Positions 10,287-23,055 of a DNA stretch of 64,000 nucleotides are shown here, one piece after another. The position numbers and the translations under genes are program-made. This stretch comes from Delphinus delphis (lineage: Eukaryota; Chordata; Mammalia; Artiodactyla; Delphinidae), in assembly GCF_949987515.2 (NCBI RefSeq), contig NC_082684.1, positions 17,909,701 through 17,973,700 on the forward strand. Direction: 5' to 3'. The stretch's first letter is position 1. Each line of letters begins with the position of its first letter. A model generated the notes under the pieces. That model saw only the letters and a list, made by a program, of their open reading frames with translations. It was not told the DNA's origin and ran no database searches.

Positions 10287-12990
10287 GTGATTGTAGAGCG
10301 CTGCTGAGCGTGCGCGCACGGCCGAGGTAGCTGACGAAGGAGCAGGGGGCCGCCGCAGGAACCTGCCACCGACCTCCCTGGCTTCACGGGCCTTGGGTTC
10401 ACGGCCACTTTGACTGCCAACTGCACGGCCGAGGCCCCGCAGATTGAGTTCGGTCTCATTAACTGCAGCAACAAGCACCTGACGGCCGAGACGTTCGGGT
10501 CCAAGGTGAACCAGTGGGCCAGCAGCCTGAAGAAGATGCAGATGCAGATGCTGGTGCAGCCGCCCGATGAGTTGGGCAGCGGGCAGCTACCTGGCGGCCT
10601 AGAAGGATGGCAACGTAACCTGCGAACACGAGGTGCCCAGCACTTTTCCATCGTGGCGCATGACGATGACAGCTGCAGGTCTCTTTAGTCCGAAGGACAC
10701 CGGCTCTACTTTGGCGGCACTGAGGACCACCTGTCGCGCTTCGCTCGGACCGCTTCGCCGGCTGAGAAGTGGAGCGTGCACATCGCCACGTACCCACAGG
10801 TCAACATCTGCAGTGTGGCCCGCAAGAGCTACGCGCACCTGAGCGCGGCCGGCGGACAAGATCGCAGTGGACCACGACGTGCCCTGGGGCGTCAACTAGC
10901 TCATCACGCTGGCCTTCCGGGACCAGCGCTACAACTGGGACCCCGAGCCCGCCACCAGCTACACGCTCGAGTTCTGCTCTGGCAAGGTGGCTTTCTGCCA
11001 CTGCAAGGCACCATCGGGGCAAGGGCACCAAAGTGGGGAAGGACGAGCTCTTCACCCTGGAGCAGAGCTGCGCCCAGGTCATGCTACAGGGGGCCGACTA
11101 GAGGAACATGTCCACGAGCCAGGCTATGGACCTGCCGGCCAATCAGGACAAAGAGACCAACCAACAGATTTTCCAGCTGGAGATCGACCGCTATACCAAA
11201 AAGCGCGCCATCCGCACCCACTCGGGCAAGTACTGGTTGCTGACAGCCACCGGGGGTGTGCAGTCCACCTCCTCCACCAAGGACACCGGCTGCTACTTTG
11301 ACATCGAGTGGCATGATCAGAGGATTATACTGCGTGCCTCCAATGGCAAGTTTGTGACAGCCAAGAAGAATGGCCACCTGGCTTCCTTGGTGGAGACAGC
11401 AGGGGACTCGGAGCTCTTCTTCATGAAACTGATCAACAGCCTCATGATCGTGTTCCGCGGGGACCACGGCTTCATTGGCTGCCGCAAGGTCACGGGTATC
11501 CTGGATGCCAACTGCTCCAGCTAAGACGTCTTCCCGCTGGAGTTTGGAGACGGCGCCTACAACATCAAAGACTCCACGGGCAAGTACTTGATGGTGGGCA
11601 ACGCCTCCTGGGTCACCAGGAGCAGCAACACCCCTGTGGACTTCCTCTTCGAGTTCTGCGACAACAAGTTGGTCATCAAGGTGGGCAGGCACTACCTGAA
11701 GGAGAGCCACGCGGGGGCCCTGAGGGCCTGCGCTGACACCTTCGACCACATCACACACACTGTGGGAGTACTAGGCCCCGCCTCCTGCCTCCCCTTCTCC
11801 TCCCTGCCCAGACCCCTCCTGTTCACTGTTCTCCAGGCGGGCTCCACTGCGGCCAGAGCCCCTTACCTTTCAAACTGGAAACCCAGAGAAAACAGTGCCC
11901 TCACCTGTTGTCCCATGTGGCCTCCCCCCGGGCCGGTCAGTGGCTCTGACCTGGTCCTTGGAGGGATTTCAGTTCCCTCTGCCCTCTCTTCTCTGCCCTG
12001 AGAGAGGCTAGAACTTCTTTCTTCTGACCTCAGACGACTCTGAGACTTATTTCCCCGAAAAGGCCAAGGAGAAGTGGAGGGCTGGGCGGCCTTCCTGAGC
12101 CCCTGGGAGTGGCAGGTGTGTAACTGGAATCCCCTGTCCCCTCCTGAGTCCCCCCTTCCCCCAATTCCCAGGAGCCAAGCTCTTGCCCCAAGCCTGTGGG
12201 AGGCCTCCCTGGTGCACCATCCCTGTGGATGGACAGGAGGGGGCTGGCTCCTGCTTCTTGTGCATGGAGCAGGCCTGGTTTGGTGGCCGCTGGGGCCTGG
12301 CCGCTGCCCATCCTGCTGTGGTGCAGGGGCCACAGTCTCGTTTCTTTCACTCTGACCTCACTGGAAGCAGAAAAATGACCAAATCAGTGTTTTTTGGTTT
12401 TTGGGTTTTTTTAATGAAATGTTATTGCTGCAGCAGCCCCAGGCAAGCCTGGTTGTAGCCATGAGTGGTCTTCAAGTGGTCCTGTGGGGAGCTCTTGAGA
12501 CGGCATCTCCAGGCCTCAGTGCCCTGCCTGCCCACTAGTGGTAGGGCAGGTGGTGCACCTCCCCAAATTCAAAGCCTGTCCCCACCTTACCAGGGGGCTC
12601 TCATTGGCCCCCTCTCTCCAGTGTGCCCTAGCCCCAGTCCCGTGGCCTCACCTGGTGGTGCTGGGCCCCTCACGGCCTCAGCCAGAGCCCCTGGTGTGAT
12701 CAGTTCTCCCCTCCTGACTGGACTCCTGGGTGTCAGGAGGATGAAGCTGGGCGTTGTGCTCAGCCAGGAGCCCTGTGGAAGCCACCTGGCCCCTGACTTG
12801 AGGCCTGCCCCCGCCAGCTCCCCTCACCTCTGGTTAGTGTCTACCATACATCTCACTCTGGGTGTCTTTGTCTTTTATTTTTTGAAAGTGTCATTTGTAG
12901 AACTCTAAATGCCCATGATACATAGTAGCTTCAGACTGGAAAGAGTAAAATAAAATACCACAAGTCTGCAAAAAAAGAAAAAAAAAGAAG
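10287..12990 (+). pseudogene. FSCN1P: Processed pseudogene of fascin-1 (actin-bundling protein)
   Basis: An intronless retrocopy of the FSCN1 mRNA. Fascin cross-links actin filaments through four beta-trefoil domains, and the parent protein is about 493 residues. A degraded 5' UTR (10287-10409) precedes the coding relic at 10410-11774. The first codon has become TTG, reading [18 protein letters not shown]. The relic is about 117 bases shorter than a 493-codon frame, with a deletion and frame change near 10570-10620. In-frame stops lie at 11099-11101 and 11522-11524. The best-preserved stretch is 11108-11521 (trefoils 3-4, including [11 protein letters not shown]). The ancestral tryptophan-glutamate-tyrosine-stop end is recognisable at 11763-11774, out of frame. 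A 3' UTR of about 1.18 kb follows, with an AATAAA signal at 12949-12954 and an A-rich tail at 12970-12990. No convincing target duplication was found. It is GC- and CpG-rich against AT-rich flanks. A functional product is very unlikely. Confidence 0.95.
12949..12954 (+). promoter_or_regulatory. Relic polyadenylation signal of the fascin retrocopy
   Basis: AATAAA lies about 16 bases before the A-rich tail, the expected distance for the processed end of the parent mRNA. Confidence 0.8.
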
Positions 12991-13169
12991 CAGTAATTAA
13001 AATTTTTCATGTATTTTAAAAGCTGGCATGGTAAATTTTTAATTTTTAAAAATTCATTTCATTAATTTTAAAAATGATGTGTTAATTATTGACTAAATTA
13101 ATATACTTTTCTAATGTTACTAACAATTTGTCAATTTCTATGAAATATTCCACGAGGACTTAAATTATC

Positions 13170-13475
13170 AGGAGATTTTACTACATAGACAGAAGAGGAG
13201 CAAGTAATGTGACCACAGAGGAACTTGGAGTGATTTGGCTACAAGCAAAGGAATGCCAGCAGCCATCAGAAACTGCAAGAGGTAAGGAACAGATTCTCCC
13301 CAGAGCCTTTGGAGGGAATATGGCCCTGCTGACACCTTGATTTAGGATCAGTGATACTGATTTCCTATATCTGGCTTCCAGAAATATAAAGGAAAAAAAA
13401 TTCTGTTGCTTTAAGTCATCAAGTTTGTTATAATTTGTTATAGGAGCCACAGGAAATGAATACAAATTTCTTTGA
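13170..13475 (+). mobile_element. MLT1-type (ERVL-MaLR) LTR, 3' part
   Basis: Shows the landmarks of the MLT1 LTR 3' half: 'ggagtgatttggctacaagc' at about 13229, 'gccctgctgacaccttga' at about 13323, 'ttctgttgctttaag' at about 13401 and a degenerate end 'ggaaatgaatacaaa'. The 5' half is missing or unrecognisable. Non-coding. Confidence 0.7.
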
Positions 13476-13554
13476 TATCATTGTCATTCTTCTTCTACAT
13501 AGACATTATTTGTACACTGCAGTTTAATTAAAAGTTTTTCCTCTAGTAATTTTT

Positions 13555-13890
13555 GTTGATTTTCTTGGATATTCTCATATACAGTGATCATCTGCAAAAA
13601 AGTTTTTTTTTAATTCTTTGTTTCTTATTACTGTATTTTTGTACTTTATTATTATTATTTTTTTTGCTATTATAGGTTTTGCATGAATTCCCAATACAAT
13701 ACCAAAAGAATGACAGGGTTGTGTTCTCAATTACCTACATCTTGTTTTTAAGAAGAATTACTGGCACTTACTCACTGAATAGAATGATTTCTTATTCTCT
13801 TAATGTATATTTTTGTTTTATACATCTTTAGAAATATCAGGGGCTTTTACAGTATTTTACCGTATAACAGATGTAGAATGATATCAAATG
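13555..13890 (-). mobile_element. L1 ORF2 relic, reverse strand
   Basis: Sequence such as 'tttcttggatattctcatatacagtgatcat' order (split by drift) and 'tgacagggttgtgttc' resembles the antisense of the L1 reverse transcriptase region. Short and highly diverged. Confidence 0.45.
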
Positions 13891-15089
13891 ACAAATTATA
13901 GTGTAATACCTGTGAAATACATACATCTTATGTGACATATTAAGTTAATCATTTCTTGATGGTTATCATCATGTGGTTGAATTTGTATATTTATACATAT
14001 ACATATATTTAAAGATCACTTTGCTAATAGATAGTTTACCCACTACTCACCTAAGAAGTTTGCCAAATCAAGTCTTTGGGGTTTTTCTCTAAGATCTTGG
14101 AAGCAGAGTTACCTGTTGATAAAAACTATAGAGTTGCAGATTCTGAAGGAAAAATTTCCAAGTACTGAGAAAGCAAATGTCACAAAGTATTTTTCTTTAT
14201 TTGAAAAATAGGGTCATAGAATGATGATGCCAAATTGCCAAGAATAGAGGATTTTAAGCTAGAAAGTGGCATATTTAGGCCAATATTGGAAGGACTGAAG
14301 GAATGTCTCAGTTTTTCCTAAGAGGAAAATAACTGGATTTAGAGGAATGTAATTAAATGGGACAGATCCATTGTCTGCTTCAACACGTGGTATCTAAGAG
14401 CAATGGCAATTTGATAGGGAAGAACATACAGTTCAGATAATTAAAACTGAGTTCTTGGGAACCATTGAAAAATCCTTGCAAAAGCCTCACAAGGAAGTGG
14501 TGAAACAATGGAACTTAAAGGAAATGTGGATGTTTGGTCAATGAGCCCATGAGCCACAATCAGGAGAAACTAAAACCCAGAAGACACTTCTCGAAGTGTT
14601 CTTCACAACTTATGTCTCTGTTCCTCCACCAACTCTATAAGGAGAGAAACCCCCAAAATATTGCTGAGATGAATTTCTTCCAGCCAGATCAATGGAGATC
14701 AGAGCATAATTATATAAATATATATATGTATATATAAAAAACATTTATTTTACTTGATTGTGGTGCAGAAAATTTATACATACTAAACATGTCTTTCTTC
14801 ACTAAAAGTACTTAACCACTGAGTTATACTTTAATGTAATGTATAAATTATGTTTAGTCTGTATCTAAATTCATGAATAGTGTGCCACTCATTTTTCTGA
14901 GTTATTTTGGCTATTTTTTTACTAATTTATATACACACATATGTTTGGAACAGCTATGGAATACAGAGATTATTCTTTTAATAGTTGTAAGCATTCTTCA
15001 GGGAATCCATTGGCCTTTGTCTTTTAAAATTTATTTTAGTAACTTTTACAGTATTTTATTATGTTTCTTGATTATTCTTGGACTTTATT
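13891..15089. other. Unclassified AT-rich sequence
   Basis: No gene or clear element. A TA-rich cryptic repeat lies near 14710-14740. Confidence 0.5.
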
Positions 15090-15870
15090 TATTTATAAGC
15101 CCATAAAATTGATGTCTTTGCCACTTCAATCTACTCTGGATCTTAAGTGCAGCCTATGTTTACATTAGGTTTCCAGGTTCCTGTAGACACTGTTGGCTGA
15201 TACTGAGTTTATTGTCAACCACAATGCTTAACACTTCTTTCAGATAAGCTTTTAAGTCATTTTTACGAGCCTCATAGTTATACATTTGACCTTTTCATCC
15301 CAAGTGTAATAACGTATTAGGAATTTTATTAAAATCCATCTTGCATGAGTGATTCTATCAAATATAGTTTTTAAATAATGTTGAGTAAACGAATGGTTTT
15401 TGGAGTCTGATTCTGTCATACAACTGCTACTGCTCTTCAAATTTGATAAGCATGACCTTTTTAAACTTATTTGAACTGTTGCATCAAACAGGGAAGAGAA
15501 AAGTGTTCTGGGGATGTCCCTTAAAAATTCCCTTAATTTTGATTTCAATCCATTAATTAAAGCCTTTTGGGTTCAGTTGTTCAACCATTTATGAACTCAA
15601 CCTATTTTATTACATCTAGCATGTTTCTCCCAATATAATGTTATTATGAGTTAGCAGGTCAATACACTGTTATAGTCCAGACTCACCCTCTCTACTGCAT
15701 TTCCTTAATATATTGATCTAATAATACAGGTAAATAAGTTAATTTGAAATTGCAATTTGAAATTGCAATTTCAGATGGCTTTTCTTACCATTTTCCTTAA
15801 GGTTTTTCAATGCTATATTGTTTGAGATAGATACATTAACTATTGTTAATTCTGTTATCCACACAAGCCT
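15090..15870 (-). mobile_element. Ancient CR1/L3-type LINE relic, reverse strand
   Basis: A series of blocks appears in the order of a deep amniote CR1/L3-like element seen antisense. They are 'ggctgatactgagtttattgtcaaccacaa' (about 15193), 'caaatttgataagcatgacc' (15438), 'aatccattaattaaagcctttt...gggttcagttgttcaacc' (15548) and 'gcatttccttaatatattgatctaataatacagg' (15698), shown here only in part. I recall this block order from antisense CR1/L3 sequence. The frame is not open. Relics of this class are sometimes retained as regulatory DNA. Confidence 0.45.
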
Positions 15871-18040
15871 GGTAAAGTCTAGATTATCCTTTTGCTTCTA
15901 GTCTATTGATGTATTCTACTTGTAGACAGAGTACTTTTGAATTTTTAAAAATCTAGTCAATGATTCATATATTTCTATAGGGAGGTTAAGGTCATTTACA
16001 TGTTACCTTATATATGCATACATGTTATATGTGTGTGTGTAATTTGCATGTATGCATATATATGTGTGTATACATATATATATATACATACACATGCATA
16101 TGTGTGTGCTTATGTGTGTTGTGTACGTATATATAAAATCCTAAGCAATGCTAGAAATTTACCTTTAGTCGTTCTTATTTCTTTTTATAAATTTATTTGG
16201 CATTTAATGACATTAAACATTTATTTCCTTGAACTAGAATAATTACATAGGTCCAGAAGCAGATGGGACATGCAGAACATGAAAATAGTTATTTAATTTG
16301 CAGTAAGCAAATTTGTTTTTCTTTTTCAAAGTTTTATCTAGCTGTATAGTTCTTAAAATACACTACAGTACATCATCTAGTCATTCTCAATATTTTAACA
16401 AATATTTTAAAATAACTTATGATAACTATATTGTTTTATTTATTCACTAATATTTTTCTAGGTAAATCTTTTAATTCACATTATGGAAGACTGAAGAAGT
16501 AGCTTAACACTATCTCCTAAAGCTATATATCTTCCGCTATTATCTCTTGCTTAAAAATGTTTTGAAGGATAAGCTTGTATGTTGTCACACTATACAGATT
16601 TATTTGTATTAATACATTTTGCTTAACAAACCTAAGTCTATGCTAACATTTAAAGCTAATTATCTTCCCATAACTTATATTGTTAAGTTCTTAATTATCT
16701 CTTGCTTGGAGCTTTGCAGTAGAGATTATTGGCTGACAGATTATTCTTGTTCCTAGATTTGAAATATATTCACTTTATTCTTTTAAAGTAAAAAATCATT
16801 TTGGCCAAGTTATATTGATTTAAATTCAACTATATTTATTTAGCTTCCCCTACATTCTTTCACATGGGCTTGGCATTGAGATAAAATATTATTTATCTTT
16901 ATATTTCTTATTCTTTTATTTCTGGCAGCTCACTTGTTTTTAAAGTTTCAAAACTTTTACATCAATGTCTAGATAATTGTCTTTTGTTGATTGTGCCTGT
17001 CAACACTTTTGAATTCCAAGCTGAATTTATTTTTTAATATAAGAAATACATCCGTAATGTTGTTCTGAATATGTCTGAGGATACTGTGGGTTCTAAGTTC
17101 TGAGTCACTGAAAAAATAAAATAAAATTATGTCCTATTTGTACTTTTACTATAGAAACAAGCATAGTACCTTCAGTTATTTATCTGCATCAAAATTTATA
17201 TTTATTTATAAGTAAGCCATATCTAATCTATCAACTGATTGATCCAGCTAGCTCTCAAAATATTTATCTATATCAACCAGTATTCTTGGCTGTATGGAAT
17301 TTACCCCCCATCTTCAATAATGTACACGTCTTAAGAAAGCATCTATGCTATTTTCTTTTTTCTTTCTCTGTATACCCTGTAAGTATGAGGTCACAAATGT
17401 GGTGAAGTTTGGTGTGATGATCAAGATCTCTGTGGGCTAAAATATGGTGCAAATTGGGAGAATTTATCTAAGAGGTATAGCAAAGAGGAGGTGCCTTACA
17501 GAGATAAAAACTTCTGGCCTTTATTTCTATTTATTGAATTAGAGATAAAAGAAAAAAATAATTTTCCTATTAAAATATCGACACTAAGCACTAGAGATTG
17601 TATATTCATTTGCGCCAACATCTAAAATCACCACATTTGGAATTACTACCTGGTTAAGCTTATGCTAACCCACTGCCACTTTTCAAAGTCTTCTGCATTG
17701 GCCAAATTGGATCATTAAATAGTATTTTGTTGGTAGTCACAACTTCTGCATCTTTCAAGTTTTGATCATAGCCAAAAAATGTGTGACATGCCACTGCTGA
17801 AATGTGATTTTTCCTTTGATTCATTGGTTTTGGAAAAGGAATTACTTTGCAGCCTCTTCCATTCAGCCCTTCCTGTCATACCAGTTCTTATTCCATGGGT
17901 GAATCCAATATAGAGATTTTTGCCACTCGCTAATAACTCTTCCACTTATATACACAGGAACTAAAGAAAAGGGAAAAAAAGGAAGTTTAATTTGAAATAG
18001 TCTAGGTCCAAGTATCTTTTGGGCTTCTTGTCTTTACTAG
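15871..18040. other. Unclassified AT-rich sequence
   Basis: No gene recognised. An alternating TG/TA/CA patch occupies about 16014-16135 and is the cause of the spurious cysteine/tyrosine-rich frame there. L1-like texture is present but not assignable. Confidence 0.5.
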
Positions 18041-19065
18041 TCACACTCACTCCCTTTATAATTTCACACAGATTTTTGGCTTTGAATACAACTCATATGA
18101 AATCCTTCCTTCTGGATTTATCTCCTGAATTACAGATTTATATATCCAACTACTGAAAATCATAATTTGTATAATTCAAAAACATTTCAAATTTAACTTG
18201 TCTAACCAGTTTCAAGCACAGCATTTCCTGTCTTGGATGATAGCAACTCCCTCCTACAATCTGATTAGATCAGAAACTTTGGTATCATCTTTGATGACTC
18301 TCTTTTGAGAAATCCTATTAACTTTACCTTCAAGATAAATAGAATCTATTTCAAAACTTGCACTGCCACCACCATAGTCCAAACCACAATCATCTCTTGC
18401 CTGGTTAACTGCAATAAGCTCCTCAGTGATTTCCCTGATTCTATACTTTAACCTCACAAAGTCTGTGCATAACAGAGCAGCCAGAGGTATCCAATGGCAA
18501 CATTGGTCAGATTATGTCTTTACCCAAATCAACTCATTCCTAAGCTCTCTATCTTATTGAGAAATTCAAGTGTCATCAGACCTCATCTCCTACTATTCTT
18601 TCCTTAACTGTATTGATGCAGCCATATTGGCTTTTGTATTCTTCTTGGTACACATTAGGGAAGGTCTCATCTTACAGTCTTTGCATTGGCTCAACTCTAC
18701 CTGTAATTCATTCTCTGTAGATAGCCACAAGAATACCTCCTACACATACTTCAGGTTTTTGCTTGATGTTTTAACACTGATCACCCTTGTTAAATTTGTA
18801 TCACCCTTCCTGACTCACAGTATCACCAGTATCTCTATGTTTCTGTACTATTTTAATTCACTCATAGAATTTTAAAATATAATTTAGTTGTTTTGTCTAC
18901 ATCTGGTGTTTCTTTTTTTCTTTTCTCCAGGCTATCAGGGAATACATTTTTCCTGTTTTTTTTTTTTTTCACCTCTGTATCCTAGGCACAAAACACAGCC
19001 AGAGAGATATTAGGCATTCCATGTTTATTTGTTAAATTAAAGACCAAAATAATGAATGAATGAAA
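18041..19065 (+). mobile_element. L2 LINE, 3' kilobase of ORF2 plus 3' UTR
   Basis: One of the clearest L2 copies in the window. Visible in order are 'ttggtatcatctttgatgactctc' (18278), 'aatcatctcttgcctgg' (18389), 'acagagcagccagag' (18471), 'cagacctcatctcctac' (18577), 'cagtctttgcattggc' (18675), the 'cttcaggtttttgct' block (18749), a T-rich 3' UTR and terminal 'aatgaatgaatgaa' (19050). These follow the L2 reverse transcriptase C-terminal to 3' end order. Frames are broken throughout. Confidence 0.8.
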
Positions 19066-20985
19066 TTACACTTTCACCAGTTATTCATTAGTTCCATTTC
19101 TCACCAGTAAACTACAAGAAAGTGCTGGGTCTCTATGTTTTGGTGTTAGCTCAGAACCAATGTCTAATAAATGAAGAACTAATAATAATGTGGATGATTC
19201 TATTTTCTCTGTGTACAGTTAACTGTGGCAAATGGCTACAAATCCCTTCAGAGAAAGTTGAGAGTAATATTATTGACATATACTTATGGTGGATATTCTT
19301 CACAAGGTCTTTCTTCAACTGTACGCAGACTTATTTCATTCAAATGGCTTGAGATCTGTGAAGTTACTCAAGTTTGACCATTTGGTGAGGAGTTGCAACT
19401 CACTATCATGATGCCTTAGAGCAGGCTAGCAATTATATAAATCTTGAGACTTTGTTATAGCTATGATAATTAAATATATTACACTGCCTATATATCTGAG
19501 CTCGAGGATTCCAAAGATCAATTAAACTGCTAAATATTCCAGCATGTCAGACCTTTCTGATTTCCATGGCAACTCCTTTTCCTCTTGTACTTCCATTTCT
19601 GTGCAGCCATTCCAGGAATCTTCCAATCCCCCTAAAAACAATGGACTCACTTCACCCATAACATTTTGCATCAGTATCTCAGATGACAAATACAGCCACT
19701 AATCACTATTTAAATGTGCTGCTGCTCCCTTCACTGATGTATTTCTCACAACCTTGGGTCTGCTGGGATTTCATGAAGGATAGAGAGGGTCATGAATGAC
19801 ATATTCACTCCAGCATTTCACTCTCTCCTGATTATGTGGCGTACTTCACCAGCATTATTTTTAAAATGCTCACATCTCAACTACATTTAGTATGAGACAA
19901 TTATACTAAATGAGTGAACAATTATAACCAAACAATTGTTACTATCCCCAGCTGCTCGAGGTAACACATTGAATCTAAAACCTCTGAGAATTTTATCCAT
20001 TTTGGTGGATTCAGACTGATATGAAATTATGTTCTTTTCAGTCAAACAGCCTCAGTCTATTCCCAAATCTAACAGCAGTTTTGTAGCTGATAAGGTTTAG
20101 CAAAGTCCACAAATTCTCCTAATGTCAGTTTCTTTTCTAGTATTTGTCTAGTGAATTGACATTTAGACATTAACCTTCCTCCACATACTGGAGGACTTCG
20201 TCATGAGTCCTTACAAGACTATGTCAGTGTGCATTTACAGGGTAACTTCCTTAGGAAAAGAAGTTACAGCATTGTATGAAAGATGGACTAATAGTTCTTT
20301 AAATCTATTCTCTGTTTTCTAACTACAAAGTTAGATAAATCTCTCTTGTACACAGGTATGACATGGGACTAATTTTCCCCAGTAGAATGTAAATAGAATC
20401 GATGTGTCACTCCTAGTGTGCCTTCTCTCTCGTTCATTTCTGTTTCCCACTGCCATCTGGGTGTCAATGCCTAGGATAAACTAAAGAGACATGCTTTTTA
20501 ACAAAAAATCTAAACCATGTGGTAAAGGCTTAGCATACAGGAAACAAGAAGTAATAAAGCTGTTATCAGAGGCTGAAGAGATGATGATCCATATTACATA
20601 ATGGCAAACATTTGGTAAAACTCTTGCCTGCAATTTCCTGCGGGAAAATCACGTGTCTACTGTACTGGCAGCTGTGGGGAAAAGATTGAGAAGAATGAGG
20701 ATATTAGTGTCTGCTGGCTACTATTGAACCTTTTTGTATTACAAGAAAAAAATAAACACATATAGGAAAGAACTAACCATTTTGCAAGTGTCTGGAAATA
20801 CAGATGCTCTCTCTATGGGAATGCTAACTGCTTCTGACCCCTGAACAGGGGACTAATATGATGAAAAAAACCTTGGGTAACAAAAATCATATTAAAACAG
20901 CCATGTACAAGAAAAAAATCCTTTCCAGCAAAGGTGAAGTAATAAGAGAACAATTTATTATTTTTCCTTAAACAACTGGACAACT
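19066..20985. other. Unclassified sequence
   Basis: No gene or clear repeat recognised. The short frame at 19122-19352 has no recognisable domain. Confidence 0.5.
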
Positions 20986-21083
20986 GAAGGAAGGAAGGGA
21001 GGGAAGGAGGGATGAAGGGAGGGGGAGAGGGAGGAAGGAAGGAAGGGAGAAAGAGAGTGAGAAAGGAATTAAGGAAGAAAGAC
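20986..21083 (+). repeat. GGAA/GGGA purine tract with G-quadruplex potential
   Basis: An almost pure purine strand, interrupted by T at 21013 and near 21058. GGG runs at 20997-20999, 21001-21003, 21009-21011, 21017-21019 and 21021-21025 satisfy a canonical four-tract quadruplex with loops of 1 to 5 bases. Confidence 0.9.
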
Positions 21084-23055
21084 TATATAATCCTCTCAAT
21101 AAATTTCTTACAAAATTCAACACATACTCATAAAAAAACAATCTAGAAATAAAGGTAAGGGGCAGGTCCCCAAATTGACAAATGACATTTACAAACATAC
21201 CTATAGCTAACATTACACTTCATGGTAAAAGACTGAATGCTTTCCTTCCTCTTAGGATCAGGAAAAAGGCAAAGATGGCTGTCTTTATCACTTCTATTCA
21301 ATATTATACTAAAGGTAAGAAAAGGAAGCTGAAAACAAAAACAAAAAAACCTTACACATTGAAATTTAATTAAACATAAGCAAGACATGTGAACTGAAAA
21401 CTACAAAACATTGCTCAGGTAACTTAAGACCAAAAGAAGTGGAAATATATACCATATTCATGGATTGAAAGACAAAATAGTATTAGGATGTTCGTTCTCA
21501 CAAAATTGATCTATAGACTCAGGGCAATCCTGATCAAAATCTAAGATGGATTTTTTTGTTTTTGTTTTTGCTTTTGGTAAAATTTTTGGACAAGATTATT
21601 TAAAAAATTATGTGGAAATGAAAATTAACCCTATGTCAGAAATAATTTTTTAAAATAAAAACCAATTTGGAGTACTTAGTATACATCATATCAAGACTTA
21701 ATATAACGTAAGTAAACAAAACAAGATGGTGTTGGCATATAGATGGACACATGGGACAGAATGAAGATCCTAAAAATAGACATATAAATAAAAAATATCA
21801 ATATGTATTATTGATATTTCAACCTTATTCCAAGGTTATTCAATGGAAGAAGTATATTCATATTTTTGTTAAAATAGTAAAGTAACCATTGACATCCATA
21901 TGCAAAATAATGAATTGCTACCTTTAGGTTTCAGAATACATAAAAAAGCTGATTCACAATGGATCATTGACTTAAATGTAAGAGCTAAAATAATTAAATT
22001 TTTAGAAGAAATCATATGAGAAAATTTTTGTAGCCTTGGGAAAGGCAATGATAACTTTGATAGGACACAAACAGCACAGACCACAGAAGACAAAACTGAT
22101 ATACTGGACTTAACTAAATCAAAACTTCTGCTCGACAAAGAACTCTTTTATGGGAATTTAAAGGCAAGTCACCAACTGGGAGAAAATATTTGCAATATAA
22201 AATTTGAAAAAGGACATTCTTTTTCCCAAAACTGTATATGCAGAAATCTATAACTCAATAAGAACAAGCAGGGAGACAAAATATTTGAAGAAACATTTTA
22301 TAGATGAAGATAAAAGAAGATATATAAAACACATAAAAAACGTATAGCATAATCATCACTAACAGGAAATAAACATCACAATAAAATCACTGCACACTTT
22401 CCAGAATAGCTAAAATTAAAAAGACTGACAAAATCACATGTTGGAAAGAATAACTGAAACTCATAAATTGCTGGTGGGAATGTAAAATCATACAATCACT
22501 TTGGCAGTTTCTTATAAAGTCAAGCATATATGTGCCATATTTATCACTCCCATATTTATCAAAAAGAAATGAAAACATGTTCCCATAAAACTTTGCACAC
22601 AAATGGTCGTAGGTCATACAGCATGACAACCAAAAACTGGAAAAAAACCAAATGGCCATCAAGAGGATGATAAACAAATTATGATGTATCCATATAATGA
22701 GATTCTACTTAGCAAAAAATAGAATGAATTACTGATACACATGGTATCAAGGAAGAATCTCAAAATCACTAGGCTGATTAAAAGAAGCCAGATACAAAAA
22801 AGCACATACTGTATGGTTCATTTTATAAGAAATTATAGACAAAGTAAAATAATCTCTAGTAACAGAAAACATATCAGCAGTTGCCTGGGGCTGGGCATGA
22901 AGCAGAGGTTGACTACAAAGGTATGTGAGGAAACTTTTTGGTGTGCCAGAAACATTTTATGTCATAGCTGTGGCATTAGTTACACAATTGCATATTTTGT
23001 AAGTATCATCACATTGTACATATAATACTGTTAAACTTAATTATATGTGAATTTT
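21084..23055 (+). mobile_element. L1 3' half relic (ORF2 RT to 3' UTR)
   Basis: Old L1 beginning in the reverse transcriptase domain ('ttcaacacatactcataaaaaa' order at about 21117; 'ctcttaggatcaggaaaaaggc' at 21251). It passes through 'catggattgaaagac' (21459), 'gggcaatcctgatcaaaatc' (21522) and the C-terminal block near 22450, then reaches an L1 3' UTR ending around 23050. It is riddled with frameshifts. The 5' side abuts the purine tract. Confidence 0.75.

Noticed and set aside
11084..11758. A 224-codon reverse-strand frame over the fascin relic
   Set aside because: It is the antisense of GC-rich fascin coding sequence. The sense strand matches fascin.
11863..12908. Several proline/serine-rich frames downstream of the fascin coding relic
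   Set aside because: They lie in the 3' UTR of the retrocopy on both strands. GC-rich DNA with few stops gives such frames by chance.
16000..16242. An 80-codon cysteine/tyrosine-rich peptide frame
   Set aside because: It is produced by alternating TG/TA/CA low-complexity DNA.
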